The position numbers and the translations under genes were made by a program. Source: Methylobrevis pamukkalensis (lineage in GTDB: Bacteria > Pseudomonadota > Alphaproteobacteria > Rhizobiales > Pleomorphomonadaceae). Taken from it: 52,238 nucleotides of DNA. The notes beneath the pieces were generated by a model that ran no database searches, had not been told where the DNA came from, and saw only the letters and a list, made by a program, of their open reading frames with translations. This document shows positions 25,851 through 38,012 of the stretch, in pieces. The number at the start of each line of letters is the position of its first letter. Position 1 is the first letter of the stretch. The DNA lies in NCBI RefSeq assembly GCF_001720135.1, contig NZ_MCRJ01000010.1:1-52238 (forward strand). Direction: 5' to 3'.

Positions 25851-26795
25851 ATGGCAACGCTACACACGCGCGCGGCGGCGCGGCTCATGTCCGCCCCTGC
25901 GATCATCCTCCTGCTCTGCTGGATGATCGTTCCGCTCTCGATGACGCTCTACTTCTCCGTCCTGCGCTACAATCTGCTGATGCCGGGAATGGAAGAGTAT
26001 ATCGGCTTCCAGAACTACAGCTATTTCCTGACCGACCCGGCCTTCTTGAGCGCGCTCACCAACACGCTGCTTCTGGTCGGCGGGGTGATCGTCATCACCA
26101 TCGTCGGCGGTGTCGCGCTCGCCCTGCTGCTCGACCAGCCCTTCTTCGGGCAGGGCATCGTCCGGCTGCTGGTGATTGCGCCCTTCTTCGTCATGCCGAC
26201 CGTCTCGGCGCTGGTGTGGAAGAACATGCTGATGCACCCGGTGAACGGCCTGTTCGCCTGGATCGCCAAGAGCCTCGGGCTCCAGCCCTACGACTTTCTC
26301 GCCCAGGCCCCGCTCGCTTCGATCATCGCCATCGTCGCCTGGCAGTGGCTGCCCTTCGCGACCCTGATCCTGCTGACCGCGCTCCAGTCCCTCGACGAGG
26401 AGCAGAAGGAAGCCGCCGAGATGGACGGCGCGGGTTTCGTGTCGAAGTTCATCTGGATCGTCCTGCCGCATCTGGCCCGGGCGATCACCGTGGTGATCCT
26501 GATCGAGACGATCTTCCTGCTGTCGGTGTTCGCCGAGATCCTCGTCACCACCAACGGCGGCCCCGGCTACGCCAGCACCAACATCACCTATCTGGTCTAC
26601 GCCCAGGCGCTGCTGCAGTTCGACGTCGGCGGGGCCTCGGCGGGCGGCATCGTCGCCGTGGTGCTGGCCAACATCGTCGCCTTCTTCCTCATCCGCCTCA
26701 TCGGCAAGAACCTGGAGGCTGAGCCATGGCACGCGCCATTTCCACCCGCCGGAAGACCGTCTTCACCCTCGTCGGCTGGACGATCGGCTTCCTGA
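25851..26795 (+). CDS. smoF: Polyol ABC transporter permease (SmoF-like; stop probably lost)
   Basis: Inner-membrane permease with about six spans, beginning [22 protein letters not shown]. The coupling loop is [35 protein letters not shown] precedes the ATG. As written the frame runs to 26795, 70 bp into the next gene, adding 24 unrelated residues after LIGKNLEA. If one base is missing at about 26718, the protein ends NLEA with a TGA at 26720-26722, just before the smoG ATG. That gives 290 residues, the family length. I think that is the true end; the tail is an artefact of the same kind of deletion seen elsewhere. Confidence 0.88.
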   Translation: MATLHTRAAARLMSAPAIILLLCWMIVPLSMTLYFSVLRYNLLMPGMEEYIGFQNYSYFLTDPAFLSALTNTLLLVGGVIVITIVGGVALALLLDQPFFGQGIVRLLVIAPFFVMPTVSALVWKNMLMHPVNGLFAWIAKSLGLQPYDFLAQAPLASIIAIVAWQWLPFATLILLTALQSLDEEQKEAAEMDGAGFVSKFIWIVLPHLARAITVVILIETIFLLSVFAEILVTTNGGPGYASTNITYLVYAQALLQFDVGGASAGGIVAVVLANIVAFFLIRLIGKNLEAEPWHAPFPPAGRPSSPSSAGRSAS

Positions 26796-27556
26796 TCTTC
26801 TTCCCGATCCTGTGGACCTTCATCACCAGCTTCAAGTCCGAGGGCGAGGCGATCGCCTCCCCGCCGTCCTTCCTGTTCTTCGACTGGACGACGGAGAACT
26901 ACACCGAGGTGCAGACCCGGTCCGACTACGGTCGCCACGTGATGAATTCGGTGGTGATCGCCTTCGGCTCGACCTTCCTCGGCCTGCTGATCGCGATCCC
27001 CGCCGCCTGGTCGATGGCCTTTGCGCCGACCAAGCGGACCAAGGACGTGCTGATGTGGATGCTCTCCACCAAGATGCTGCCGCCGGTGGGCGTGCTGCTG
27101 CCGATCTACCTGATGTTCCGGGACTTCGGCCTGCTCGACACCCGCACCGGCCTCGTCGTCGTGATGACGCTGATCAACCTGCCGATCATCGTGTGGATGC
27201 TCTACACCTACTTCAAGGAGATTCCCGGAGACATCCTGGAAGCCGCGCGCATGGACGGCGCGTCGCTCGCCAAGGAGATCGTCTACGTGCTGACGCCGAT
27301 GGCGATCCCCGGCATCGCCTCGACCCTGCTCCTCAACATCATCATGGCGTGGAACGAGGCCTTCTGGACCCTCAACCTCACGGCCGCCAAGGCCGCGCCG
27401 CTGACGGCCTTCATCGCCTCCTACTCCAGTCCGGAGGGGCTGTTCTGGGCGAAGCTCTCGGCGGCCTCGACGCTCGCCATCGCCCCGATCCTGATCATCG
27501 GCTGGTTCAGCCAGAAGCAACTCGTGCGCGGCCTCACCTTCGGCGCCGTCAAGTAA
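26726..27556 (+). CDS. smoG: Polyol ABC transporter permease (SmoG-like)
   Basis: 276-residue MalG-type permease with a long first span ([26 protein letters not shown]) and five more. The EAA coupling loop is [30 protein letters not shown]. The N-terminal [23 protein letters not shown] block is common in SmoG/MtlG proteins. The ATG lies four bases after the probable true stop of smoF. It forms the transport channel with SmoF for sorbitol, mannitol or a related polyol. Confidence 0.92.
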   Translation: MARAISTRRKTVFTLVGWTIGFLIFFPILWTFITSFKSEGEAIASPPSFLFFDWTTENYTEVQTRSDYGRHVMNSVVIAFGSTFLGLLIAIPAAWSMAFAPTKRTKDVLMWMLSTKMLPPVGVLLPIYLMFRDFGLLDTRTGLVVVMTLINLPIIVWMLYTYFKEIPGDILEAARMDGASLAKEIVYVLTPMAIPGIASTLLLNIIMAWNEAFWTLNLTAAKAAPLTAFIASYSSPEGLFWAKLSAASTLAIAPILIIGWFSQKQLVRGLTFGAVK

Positions 27557-27588
27557 GTCAAGAACACGCCATCCGGCAGGAGGAAGTC

Positions 27589-28587
<999 letters not shown>

Positions 28588-28618
28588 GCGCGGGGCGACC
28601 AGCAACAGGACGACCGAC

Positions 28619-30097
<1,479 letters not shown>

Positions 30098-30138
30098 CGG
30101 CTTCGGTGCGGGCGCCGGCGATCCGGAGGACTTGCCGC

Positions 30139-30819
30139 ATGCGACCCGATCTCGTGATCTTCGACTGCGACGGCGTGCTCGTCGACAGCGAGCCGATCTC
30201 GATCGCGGTGCTGCTCGACCTGATCGCCCGCAGGGGCCACCAGGTCGGCGCCGCCGAAGCCTACGAGCGCTTCCTCGGCCGGAGCATGGCGAGCGTCTGC
30301 GCGCTGCTGCGCGAGGATCCCGGCATCGAGGTGCGCGACGCCGACCTCGATCATCTGCGTCACGATCTCTACGCGCGCTTTCGCGCCGAACTCCGGCCGA
30401 TCGCCGGCATCGCCGAGGCCGTTGCCGCACTGCCCGGCCCGGTCTGCGTCGCCTCGTCCAGCCAGCCGGAGCGGATCCGGCTGTCGCTCGAGGTGACCGG
30501 CCTCATTTCCCTGTTCGAGCCGCATATCTTCAGCGCCTCGATGGTGGCGAACGGCAAGCCGGCGCCCGACCTGTTCCTGCATGCCGCACGGGCCATGGGC
30601 GCCGATCCCGCCCGCTGCGTCGTCATCGAGGACAGCCTTGCCGGCATTCTCGCCGCCCGCAGCGCCGGCATGCAGGTCTTCGCCTTCACCGGCGGCGCCC
30701 ACGCCGAGGCGGCAGGCCTGGCGCAGGCCGCGGCGCGGCTGGAGCCCGATGCGGTCTTCGACCGGATGGCGGAGCTGCCGGACCTGCTTGAGACACCGCG
30801 CGGAGCAACCGCTCCATGA
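30139..30819 (+). CDS. HAD superfamily phosphatase (beta-PGM-like)
   Basis: 226-residue HAD hydrolase. Motif I FDCDGVLVDSEP with nucleophile Asp9 and Asp11, motif II CVASSSQPERIRLS, motif III Lys in NGKPAPDLFLHAA, motif IV VVIEDSLAGI. A helical cap lies between motifs I and II, as in sugar-phosphate phosphatases and beta-phosphoglucomutases. GGAGG precedes the ATG. The stop overlaps the FGGY kinase ATG (ATGA). In this operon it may dephosphorylate or isomerise a sugar phosphate, perhaps clearing a side product; the substrate is not visible. Confidence 0.88.
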   Translation: MRPDLVIFDCDGVLVDSEPISIAVLLDLIARRGHQVGAAEAYERFLGRSMASVCALLREDPGIEVRDADLDHLRHDLYARFRAELRPIAGIAEAVAALPGPVCVASSSQPERIRLSLEVTGLISLFEPHIFSASMVANGKPAPDLFLHAARAMGADPARCVVIEDSLAGILAARSAGMQVFAFTGGAHAEAAGLAQAAARLEPDAVFDRMAELPDLLETPRGATAP

Positions 30820-32456
30820 AGCCCGGCCTCGTCTGCGCGGTCGACGTCGGAACCCGCAGCGCCCGCGCCGGCATCTTCACGGCCGCGGGCGACCTTCTTG
30901 GCCGCGCCGAGCATCCGATCTCGGTGTTCCTCGGCCCGGCAGGGGAGGGCGAACACGATTCGGAGGAAATCTGGGCGGCGGTCTCGGCCGCCGTGCGCGC
31001 CGCCCTGCGATTGGCGGGGGCATCGCCCGGGGATGTTGCCGGCATCAGCTTCGACGCGACCTGTTCGCTGGTCGCCCTCGACCGGACCGGCGCGCCACTC
31101 AGCGTGTCGGCCTCGGGTCTGGCCAACCGCGACACCATCGCCTGGTTCGACCACCGCGCCGGCGCCGAGGCCGCGCAGTGCACCGCCACCGGCCACCGCG
31201 TGCTCGATCATGTCGGCGGCGTGATGTCACCGGAAATGGCGACGCCGAAACTCGCCTGGCTGAAGCGGCACATGCCCCGGACCTGGGAACGGCTCGGCTA
31301 CGTCTTCGACCTCACCGACTACCTGACCTTCCGCGCCAGCGCCTCGCCGGCCCGCAGCCAGGGCACGCTCGCCGCAAAATGGACCTATCTTGCCCATGAA
31401 CCCGCCGGCTGGTGCCACGACTATCTCGCCGCCGTCGGCCTTGCCGACCTGATCGAGAAGGCCGGCCTGCCGGCGCGGGCGACCGTCGTCGGCAACGATC
31501 TCGGCCCGCTGACGCCGCGTGCGGCGCGCGATCTCGGCCTGACCCGCGCCTGCCGGGTCGGCACCGGGATGATCGATGCCCACGCCGGCACGCTCGGCCT
31601 GCTCGGCGGCCATGTGGACGATCCCGGGATCGCGCACCAGTTCGCCCTCGTCGCCGGCACGTCGAGCTGCATCGCCTTCCTGTCTCCCGTCCCGCGCGGC
31701 GGACCCGGCGTCTGGGGCCCCTATCTCGGCGCGGCCCTGCCGGGACACTGGCTCGGCGAAGCCGGACAATCGGCCACCGGCGCCCTGCTCGACCACGTCA
31801 TCCGGCTGCACAGTGCAGGCGGCGAGCCGGACCGGATGATGCACCGCCGGATCGGCACCCGCATCGACGAGTTGCGCGCGCGCGAAGGTGCGGCCTTCGC
31901 CCGCCGCCTGCATGTGCTGCCCGATTTCCACGGCAACCGCTTCCCCCATGCCGATCCGGACGCGCTCGGCGTTGTCAGCGGGCTGACGATGGATGCCTCC
32001 TTCGACGATCTCTGCCGGCTCTACTATCGCACCGCCGTCGCCATCGCCCTCGGCGTCCGGCAGATCCTCGACGTGCTGGAGGCCAGAGGTGTTCGCGCCG
32101 ACCGGCTGCATCTGGCCGGCGGCCATGCCCGAAGCCCGCTGCTGCGCGAGCTCTACGCCGACGCGACCGGGCGCCCGCTGGTCATTGCCGAGGGCGACGG
32201 GGTGCTTGCCGGCACGGCGATGGCCGCCGCGACTGCCGCCGGCCTCCATCCGGATCTTGCCCGCGCCGCGACCGCCATGGCCCGTCCGGGTCGCGAGCGC
32301 CGCCCGGACCCGGTCGCCGCACGGCAGCTCGACCGCGACTACGCCGTGTTCCTCAGGATGCAGGACCATCGCCGCGAGATCGACGCGCGGCTGCGCGCCG
32401 CCGAGGCGGAGGACGACAGCGAGGCCGCGTCCGCAAAGGCAGCGTCGCGCGCGTAA
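30816..32456 (+). CDS. FGGY-family carbohydrate kinase (ribulokinase-like)
   Basis: 546-residue FGGY kinase that phosphorylates a keto-sugar or polyol using ATP. DVGTRSARAGIF at 10-21 is the first phosphate loop; GISFDATCSLVALD and NRDTIAWFDHRA mark the branch related to D-ribulokinase (YDR109C/FGGY-like), as opposed to xylulokinase XylB. VAGTSSCIAF and GGHARSPLLRELYADATGRP are the C-terminal ATP-site blocks. It is coupled to the HAD gene and is the last gene of the polyol operon. With MtlK this suggests use of pentitols (arabitol or ribitol to a ketopentose phosphate) besides hexitols. Confidence 0.88.
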   Translation: MKPGLVCAVDVGTRSARAGIFTAAGDLLGRAEHPISVFLGPAGEGEHDSEEIWAAVSAAVRAALRLAGASPGDVAGISFDATCSLVALDRTGAPLSVSASGLANRDTIAWFDHRAGAEAAQCTATGHRVLDHVGGVMSPEMATPKLAWLKRHMPRTWERLGYVFDLTDYLTFRASASPARSQGTLAAKWTYLAHEPAGWCHDYLAAVGLADLIEKAGLPARATVVGNDLGPLTPRAARDLGLTRACRVGTGMIDAHAGTLGLLGGHVDDPGIAHQFALVAGTSSCIAFLSPVPRGGPGVWGPYLGAALPGHWLGEAGQSATGALLDHVIRLHSAGGEPDRMMHRRIGTRIDELRAREGAAFARRLHVLPDFHGNRFPHADPDALGVVSGLTMDASFDDLCRLYYRTAVAIALGVRQILDVLEARGVRADRLHLAGGHARSPLLRELYADATGRPLVIAEGDGVLAGTAMAAATAAGLHPDLARAATAMARPGRERRPDPVAARQLDRDYAVFLRMQDHRREIDARLRAAEAEDDSEAASAKAASRA

Positions 32457-32524
32457 ATTGATGCTTTTCCGCGCCTGCCCGATCGTTTCCTCTGGTCCGG
32501 CCCGCCGACCGAGGAACAGCCGCC

Positions 32525-33340
32525 ATGTCCCGTCCCTTCCACTGGAACGAACTCGTCACCACGGATTTCGCGACGCTCGATCCGGCGACGACCATCGCGG
32601 TGCTGCCGATCGCCTCCACCGAGCAGCACGGACCGCACCTGCCGGTCGCCACCGACGTCGCCATCGCCCGTGGCATGCTGGACGAACTGCAGCGCCGGCG
32701 CCCGGACGACCTCGACCTTCTGGTCCTGCCGCTGCAGGAGATCGGCAAGGCCAACGAGCATGTGTTCGGCCCGGGCACCCTGTCGTTCGACGCCGACCTG
32801 CTGATCCGCGCCTGGACGGCGATCGGCGAGAAGGTCCACGCAACAGGCCTGCGCAAGATGATCATCGTCAATTCCCACGGCGGCAATGTTGACGTGATGG
32901 GAATCGTCGCCCGCGAGATCCGCGTCCGCTTCGGCATGGCCGTGGTGGCCACCCAGTGGACCCGCTTCGGCGCCCCGGACGGCCTCTACGGGCCGCGCGA
33001 ACTGCGCTACGGCATCCACGGCGGCGACATGGAGACCTCGCTGATGCTGCATTTCCGGCCGGATCTGGTGCGGATGGAGCAGGCGCGCGACTTCGTCTCC
33101 GCGGCGGAGGCCATGGCCGACGACTATGCCTTCCTCCAGCCGACGCCGCCCCATGCGCTCGCATGGATCGCCCATGACCTCAACCCGGCGGGCGCGGTTG
33201 GCGACGCGAGCCGGGCGAGCACCGAAAAGGGCGCCGCCACCTGCCGCCACCAGGTCGACGGCTTCATCACGCTGGCCCGGGATCTCGCGCGCTTTCCGCT
33301 GGACCGGCTTCATCGCGCGTCCGACGCCCGCGGCTGGTGA
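32525..33340 (+). CDS. Creatininase family protein
   Basis: 271-residue member of the creatinine amidohydrolase family, which includes creatininases, MftE and ArfB-type amide hydrolases. Metal ligands are visible as Glu33, His35 and Asp44 in STEQHGPHLPVATD, with NSHGGN at 116-121 and the late IHGGDMETS block. GAGGA precedes the ATG, 68 bp after the kinase gene. It could open a cyclic amide such as creatinine or a formamido-pyrimidine, but nothing adjacent fixes the substrate. The 3' end overlaps the opposite-strand HNH gene by 74 bp. Confidence 0.88.
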   Translation: MSRPFHWNELVTTDFATLDPATTIAVLPIASTEQHGPHLPVATDVAIARGMLDELQRRRPDDLDLLVLPLQEIGKANEHVFGPGTLSFDADLLIRAWTAIGEKVHATGLRKMIIVNSHGGNVDVMGIVAREIRVRFGMAVVATQWTRFGAPDGLYGPRELRYGIHGGDMETSLMLHFRPDLVRMEQARDFVSAAEAMADDYAFLQPTPPHALAWIAHDLNPAGAVGDASRASTEKGAATCRHQVDGFITLARDLARFPLDRLHRASDARGW

Positions 33341-33854
33341 CCGGCGCGCGGCGCGGCCGCGGCCGGCCCGAGGCCTCGTGCGCGATCGGGTAAGGGCCTA
33401 GGAAGAGATCGCCGAGAGCCTTCCGGCGGCGCAGCGTCTCCTGCCGCCGCCGGCGATGCTCGTCGCGGTCGTGCAGCATGTGGCAGCGCTGGCAGAAGGC
33501 GCGAAGGTTGGCCGCCCGGTTGTTGGTCGGATCGTGATCGAGATGGGCGGTGGCGAGCGCCACCCGCGTCTCTCGCACGGCTGGTGCGGACGCCCGTCCG
33601 ACGGCCTGTCCGGCAAGCCCGGTTTCGGGGCTGGCCCCCGGCGGGCAAAGGCTGCGCAGCGCCCGGCCACGCCCGTTGCGCCAGGTGCCGTTGTCCTCGT
33701 CCCACCAGCGGCCGTCGCCGAGATGACGCACCGTGCGTCCATGGGGCCGCCGGCAGCATTCGCAGCGCCCGCCCGCGCGCCCGAACCGCACCGTGGCCGA
33801 CAGCTGTTTCCAGTCGAAAGGGTAGAGCCGGCGATGTTCGCGGCGGATCGGCAT
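33267..33854 (-). CDS. HNH endonuclease family protein
   Basis: About 195 residues. A first cysteine cluster GGRCECCRRPHG near residue 30 and a C-terminal FCQRCHMLHD with AHLDHDPTNNRAANLRA before it make a HNH nuclease domain (His-Asp-His, Asn, Cys pair). AGGA is nine bases before the ATG at 33854; another ATG lies at 33872. The C-terminal ~45 residues are Arg/Pro-rich and run into the creatininase gene on the other strand. That tail may result from a lost base near 33370-33400, so the true end is uncertain. Stand-alone HNH proteins of this kind are common in Hyphomicrobiales and of unknown role. Confidence 0.7.
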   Translation of the reverse strand: MPIRREHRRLYPFDWKQLSATVRFGRAGGRCECCRRPHGRTVRHLGDGRWWDEDNGTWRNGRGRALRSLCPPGASPETGLAGQAVGRASAPAVRETRVALATAHLDHDPTNNRAANLRAFCQRCHMLHDRDEHRRRRQETLRRRKALGDLFLGPYPIAHEASGRPRPRRAPVTSRGRRTRDEAGPAESARDPGPA

Positions 33855-34088
33855 CCGTATCGTTCCTGACATCGCCCGCCCGGCGCACCGGCAAACCTTG
33901 CCTGGCACCAGCCGACGCTACGGTCCAAGTGCCGGAATCATGCCATGCAGCCCGACTCTGCACAAGAACTGAACAGGAACGTCGCGAGGCGCGGCACGGT
34001 TGCACGATGGCCGGCCACTCGCGCCCGCTTAACCATGCATTCATCTGCCGCGGGCTTACTGGACGCCAACCAGAACAGAACCGGTGCG

Positions 34089-36365
34089 ATGCATCCAGTC
34101 CCCGAAAAAGAAACCGAACGACTTGAAGCGCTCGATCTGCTCGGTCTCTCCAGGATCGGCAGCGCAGAGTTCGACGCCATCGTCGAACTCGCCAGGTCCC
34201 TGACAGGCGCCACGGCCGCCGCGATCTCGATCGTCGACCGCGATCGCCAGTGGTTCAAGGCGCGCTGCGGCCTCGACCTCGACAGCACGCCGCGTGACAG
34301 CGCGCTCTGCGCCCACACCATCATGCGCGACGAGCCACTCGTGATCGCGGACACGATGGCGCATCCGGAATTCGGCGGCCCGGCCATTGCGAAGTTTACC
34401 GGCATGCGGACCTATGTCGGTGTGCCGCTGCTGGAGAGCCCGGGCGTTGCCTACGGCGCGCTGTGCATCCTCGACCGGGAAGTGCGCGAGGTCACCGAGG
34501 CGCAGATCGCCGCCCTGCAGCAGCTTGCCCTCGTCACCGTCAATCTGCTGCGGCGCTCACGCGAGAGCTACCGGCTGACGGCGACGCTGGAGCTCGTCGA
34601 GGAGCAGCGCCGCGACCTCAAGCTGAAGCAGCGCCGTTTCGAGCAGACCGAGCGACAGGCCAAGGTCGGCGGCTTCGAGATGGATCTCACGACCGGCAGG
34701 ATCCTCTGGTCGGACGAGGTCTACCGCATCGTCGGGCTGCCTGTCGGCACGGCGATGGACCGGCACAACATCCTCGCCTGCTACGCGCCCGAAGAGCGCG
34801 CCCGCGTCGAGAAGCGGCTCGGCGGCGCGCTCGAGGCCTGCACCGGCATCGATGACATCTTCCGGGTCATCACGCCGGACGGCCAGGAAAAATGGGTGCA
34901 CATCATCAGCGAGATCGAGGTGGTCGACGGCCAGCCGCGACGGCTGTTCGGCATCATCCAGGACATCTCGACCCGCCACAGCGTCGAGGAACAGCTGCGC
35001 CACGCGGCGGACACCGACCTTCTGACCGGTCTGCCGAACCGCTCCTGCTTCTCGCGCGAGATCGCCGCCCGGCTCGCCGAGCCCGAGCGGCGCACCGGCT
35101 TGCTGCTGCTCGACCTCGACCACTTCAAGCAGATCAACGACACGCTTGGCCACGGCACGGGCGACATCCTGCTCACCGTCGTGTCGGCGCGCCTCGCCGC
35201 CGCGGCCGCCGCGGTCGGCGTCGCCTGCCGGATCGGCGGCGATGAATTCGCGGTGATTCTCGACGATGTCGCCTCGGCGGAGGAGATGCAGCGCATCGCC
35301 GTCCGGCTCGTCGCCGCGGCCGGCCGTCAGGTGGATGCGGACGGCCACAGCCTCGTGCCCCGGCTCACCGTCGGCGGCGCGCTGGCCGGCCCGGACGGAC
35401 GGGACAGCGAAACGCTCTGCCAGAACGCCGATTTCGCGCTCTATCACGCCAAGGAGACCCTGCGCGGCGGCTACGTCCATTTCCGCGAGAACCTCCGCAG
35501 CACGATGACCCGGCGGATCAACACGATCCGCGAAGTCGGCAATGCCCTGAGCGAAGGGCGCGTCCTTGCCTGGTACCAGCCGCTCGTGCGTCTGGACACC
35601 GCCGAGATCGTCGGACTCGAAGCGCTTGCCCGCATGCGCCGCCCCGACGGCTGGATCGTCGCGGCCGGCGAGTTCCAGGCCGCGATGGGCGATCCGCAGG
35701 TCGCCTGCCGGCTGACCGGCCAGATCCTCTCCTCGGTGGCCCGCGACGTGCGCGGCTGGCTCGACGCCGGCATTCCGTTCCAGCACGTGGGGCTCAATGT
35801 CGGCGCCCCCGACTTCCTGCGCGGCGATCTGGAGAACCGGATCGTCGACGCCTTCGGCGAGGCCGGCACGCCGCTCGACCACATCATCCTCGAGGTGACC
35901 GAGAACGTCCTGATGGACGAGGGCGAGCACAAGGTGGTGGCGACCATCGAGGCCCTGCGCCGCCGGGGCGTGCGCATCGCCCTCGACGATTTCGGCACCG
36001 GATTTGCCTCGCTGACCCACCTGCGCAGCTTTCCGGTCGACATCATCAAGCTCGACAAGTCGTTCGTGACCGACATGCTGACCGATCCCTCGAGCCTTGC
36101 CATCGTCGAACTCGTCATCGATCTCGCCACGAAGCTGCACATGCGCGTTGTCGCCGAGGGCGTGGAAACCGACGAACAGAGCGCGCGTCTCCTCGATCTC
36201 GGCTGCCGCCTCGGCCAGGGCTACCGCTACGCCCGCCCCGCCTCGGCCGAGGCGACGGGGCATCTGCTCGAATTCTTCGCCCAGCGTACCGGTCGGCGGG
36301 CGCGCGACATCCGGCTTCCCCTGGACGACATGGCCGGCACGCGGGGCTTCGGCCGTCGCACGTGA
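34089..36365 (+). CDS. GAF-PAS-GGDEF-EAL cyclic-di-GMP signalling protein
   Basis: Soluble bifunctional sensor, about 758 residues from the ATG at 34089; in-frame ATGs at 34035 and 33945 are possible and no ribosome site decides. A GAF domain (LDLLGLSRIGSAEFDAIVELA to LLRRS) is followed by a PAS domain (GGFEMDLTTGRILWSDEVYRIVG), then GGDEF with an intact RIGGDEF motif at 35235-35249, then EAL starting GLEALARMRRP at 35619. EAL residues needed for c-di-GMP hydrolysis are kept (EVTEN, DDFGTGFASL, IIKLDKSFV, VAEGVETDEQ, QGYRYARP). The RxxD inhibitory site five residues before GGDEF is absent. No membrane segments. It probably tunes c-di-GMP, and so motility or polysaccharide output, to an internal signal. 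Confidence 0.92.
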   Translation: MHPVPEKETERLEALDLLGLSRIGSAEFDAIVELARSLTGATAAAISIVDRDRQWFKARCGLDLDSTPRDSALCAHTIMRDEPLVIADTMAHPEFGGPAIAKFTGMRTYVGVPLLESPGVAYGALCILDREVREVTEAQIAALQQLALVTVNLLRRSRESYRLTATLELVEEQRRDLKLKQRRFEQTERQAKVGGFEMDLTTGRILWSDEVYRIVGLPVGTAMDRHNILACYAPEERARVEKRLGGALEACTGIDDIFRVITPDGQEKWVHIISEIEVVDGQPRRLFGIIQDISTRHSVEEQLRHAADTDLLTGLPNRSCFSREIAARLAEPERRTGLLLLDLDHFKQINDTLGHGTGDILLTVVSARLAAAAAAVGVACRIGGDEFAVILDDVASAEEMQRIAVRLVAAAGRQVDADGHSLVPRLTVGGALAGPDGRDSETLCQNADFALYHAKETLRGGYVHFRENLRSTMTRRINTIREVGNALSEGRVLAWYQPLVRLDTAEIVGLEALARMRRPDGWIVAAGEFQAAMGDPQVACRLTGQILSSVARDVRGWLDAGIPFQHVGLNVGAPDFLRGDLENRIVDAFGEAGTPLDHIILEVTENVLMDEGEHKVVATIEALRRRGVRIALDDFGTGFASLTHLRSFPVDIIKLDKSFVTDMLTDPSSLAIVELVIDLATKLHMRVVAEGVETDEQSARLLDLGCRLGQGYRYARPASAEATGHLLEFFAQRTGRRARDIRLPLDDMAGTRGFGRRT

Positions 36366-36519
36366 CGCGTCGCCGGTGACAGGGCGCGCCGGATCGGCCG
36401 GGCCCCGGCCCGTCCGCGGCGATGCGCGAACCACGGCGCGGGTTGATCCCGGGCACCCGGATGGGGAATATGGCGCCTTCCTGTCGGTTCCCCCCGACGG
36501 CCCCTGTCCCGGAGCGCCC

Positions 36520-37818
36520 ATGTTCGATCTCGTCGTCCGCCACGCCAACCTGTCCGACGGCCGGACCGACGTCGACATCGCGGTCGCCGGCGGCCGCATC
36601 GTGGAGGTCGCCCCCGCCATCGCCGCCGAGGGGGCGCTCGAGATCGACGCCACCGGCGAACTGGTCACGCCGCCCTTCGTCGATCCGCATTTCCACATGG
36701 ACGCGACCCTGTCGCTCGGCCTGCCGCGGCTCAACCGGTCCGGCACGCTGCTCGAAGGCATCGCCCTCTGGGGCGAACTGAAGCCGCTGCTCACCCAGGA
36801 CGCCGTGGTCGAACGCGCCCTGCGCTACTGCGACCTCGCCGTCTCCAAGGGCCTGCTCGCGATCCGCACCCATGTCGACGTCTGCGACGATCGCCTGCTC
36901 GCCGTCGAGGCCCTGCTGCATGTGCGCGAGCAGGTAAAGGACTATATCGACCTCCAGCTCGTCGCCTTCCCGCAGGACGGCTATTTCCGCGCGAAGACGG
37001 CTGCCGCCAATCTCGAACGGGCGCTGTTCATGGGCGTCGACGTGGTCGGCGGCATCCCGCATTTCGAGCGGACCATGGAGGACGGCGCCGCCTCGGTGAA
37101 GGCGCTCTGCCGCCTCGCCGCCGACCGTGGCCTGCCGGTCGACATGCATTGCGACGAGACCGACGATCCGATGTCGCGCCATGTGGAGACGCTGGCGGCC
37201 GAGACCGTCCGCCACGGGCTGCAGGGCCGCGTCTCCGGCTCGCATCTCACCTCGATGCATTCGATGGACAACTACTATGTCTCCAAGCTCATCCCGCTGA
37301 TCGCGGAGGCGGAGCTGCACGCCATCCCGAACCCGCTGATCAACATCACCCTGCAGGGCCGTCACGACAGCTATCCCAAGCGCCGCGGCATGACCCGCGT
37401 GCCCGAACTGATGGCGGCCGGGGTCAATGTCGCGCTCGGGCAGGACTGCTGCATGGACCCGTGGTATCCGCTCGGCGGCGCCGACATGCTCGATGTCGCG
37501 CACATGGCGATCCACGTCGGCCAGATGACGTCGCTGGCCGGCATGCGCGCCGCGTTCGACGCCGTCACGGTCAACTCGGCCAGGGCGATGGGTCTGACCG
37601 GCTATGGCCTCGAGGCCGGCTGCAACGCCGACTTCGTCATCCTCCAGGCCCGTGACCCGATCGAGGCGATCCGCCTTCGGGCGACCCGGGTCGTCGTCGT
37701 GCGCCGCGGCAAGGTCATCTCGCGCACCGCGCCGATCACCAGCGAGCTGTCGCTGGCCGGCCGGCCCTCCTTCGTGGATGGCGCCGCCTATGCGCCGCCG
37801 GCCGGTGGAGAGGCATGA
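36520..37818 (+). CDS. codA: Cytosine deaminase
   Basis: 432-residue amidohydrolase that converts cytosine to uracil and ammonia (the family also handles isoguanine and 5-methylcytosine). Active-site residues are all present with a constant offset of four from my recollection of E. coli CodA: His57 and His59 in DPHFHMD, Gln152 in FPQDG, His210 and Glu213 in MHCDETDD, His242 in GSHLTSMHS, Asp309 in GQDCCMDPWYPLGGA. The LQGRHDSYPKRRGMTRV block is also diagnostic. GGAG lies five bases before the ATG at 36520. No cytosine permease is adjacent. The 155-bp gap upstream holds no gene. Confidence 0.93.
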   Translation: MFDLVVRHANLSDGRTDVDIAVAGGRIVEVAPAIAAEGALEIDATGELVTPPFVDPHFHMDATLSLGLPRLNRSGTLLEGIALWGELKPLLTQDAVVERALRYCDLAVSKGLLAIRTHVDVCDDRLLAVEALLHVREQVKDYIDLQLVAFPQDGYFRAKTAAANLERALFMGVDVVGGIPHFERTMEDGAASVKALCRLAADRGLPVDMHCDETDDPMSRHVETLAAETVRHGLQGRVSGSHLTSMHSMDNYYVSKLIPLIAEAELHAIPNPLINITLQGRHDSYPKRRGMTRVPELMAAGVNVALGQDCCMDPWYPLGGADMLDVAHMAIHVGQMTSLAGMRAAFDAVTVNSARAMGLTGYGLEAGCNADFVILQARDPIEAIRLRATRVVVVRRGKVISRTAPITSELSLAGRPSFVDGAAYAPPAGGEA

Positions 37819-38012
37819 CCGGGTATCGGCGCCTCCAGGATGGACATCGGAGCGTATTCGGATGCGATTGACGCGTTTTTGTGAACGATGCGTTCGCCGG
37901 CCGTGATCTCGTCGCCGGCATCCGAGACGCGTATCTTCCGCATGGAACGCCGGACCAGATGCCGGCCTGCGGGTCGCAACGGGCGCCCCGCCGTCCTTGC
38001 CGAGGTTCTGCG

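Noticed and set aside
33267-33854. HNH gene as part of a group II intron, homing element or phage
   Set aside because: No intron RNA core, repeats, integrase or phage genes nearby; it is a stand-alone small HNH protein.
34557-36794. Minus-strand frame of 745 codons opposite the GGDEF/EAL gene
   Set aside because: Shadow frame; the plus strand holds intact GGDEF and EAL motifs.
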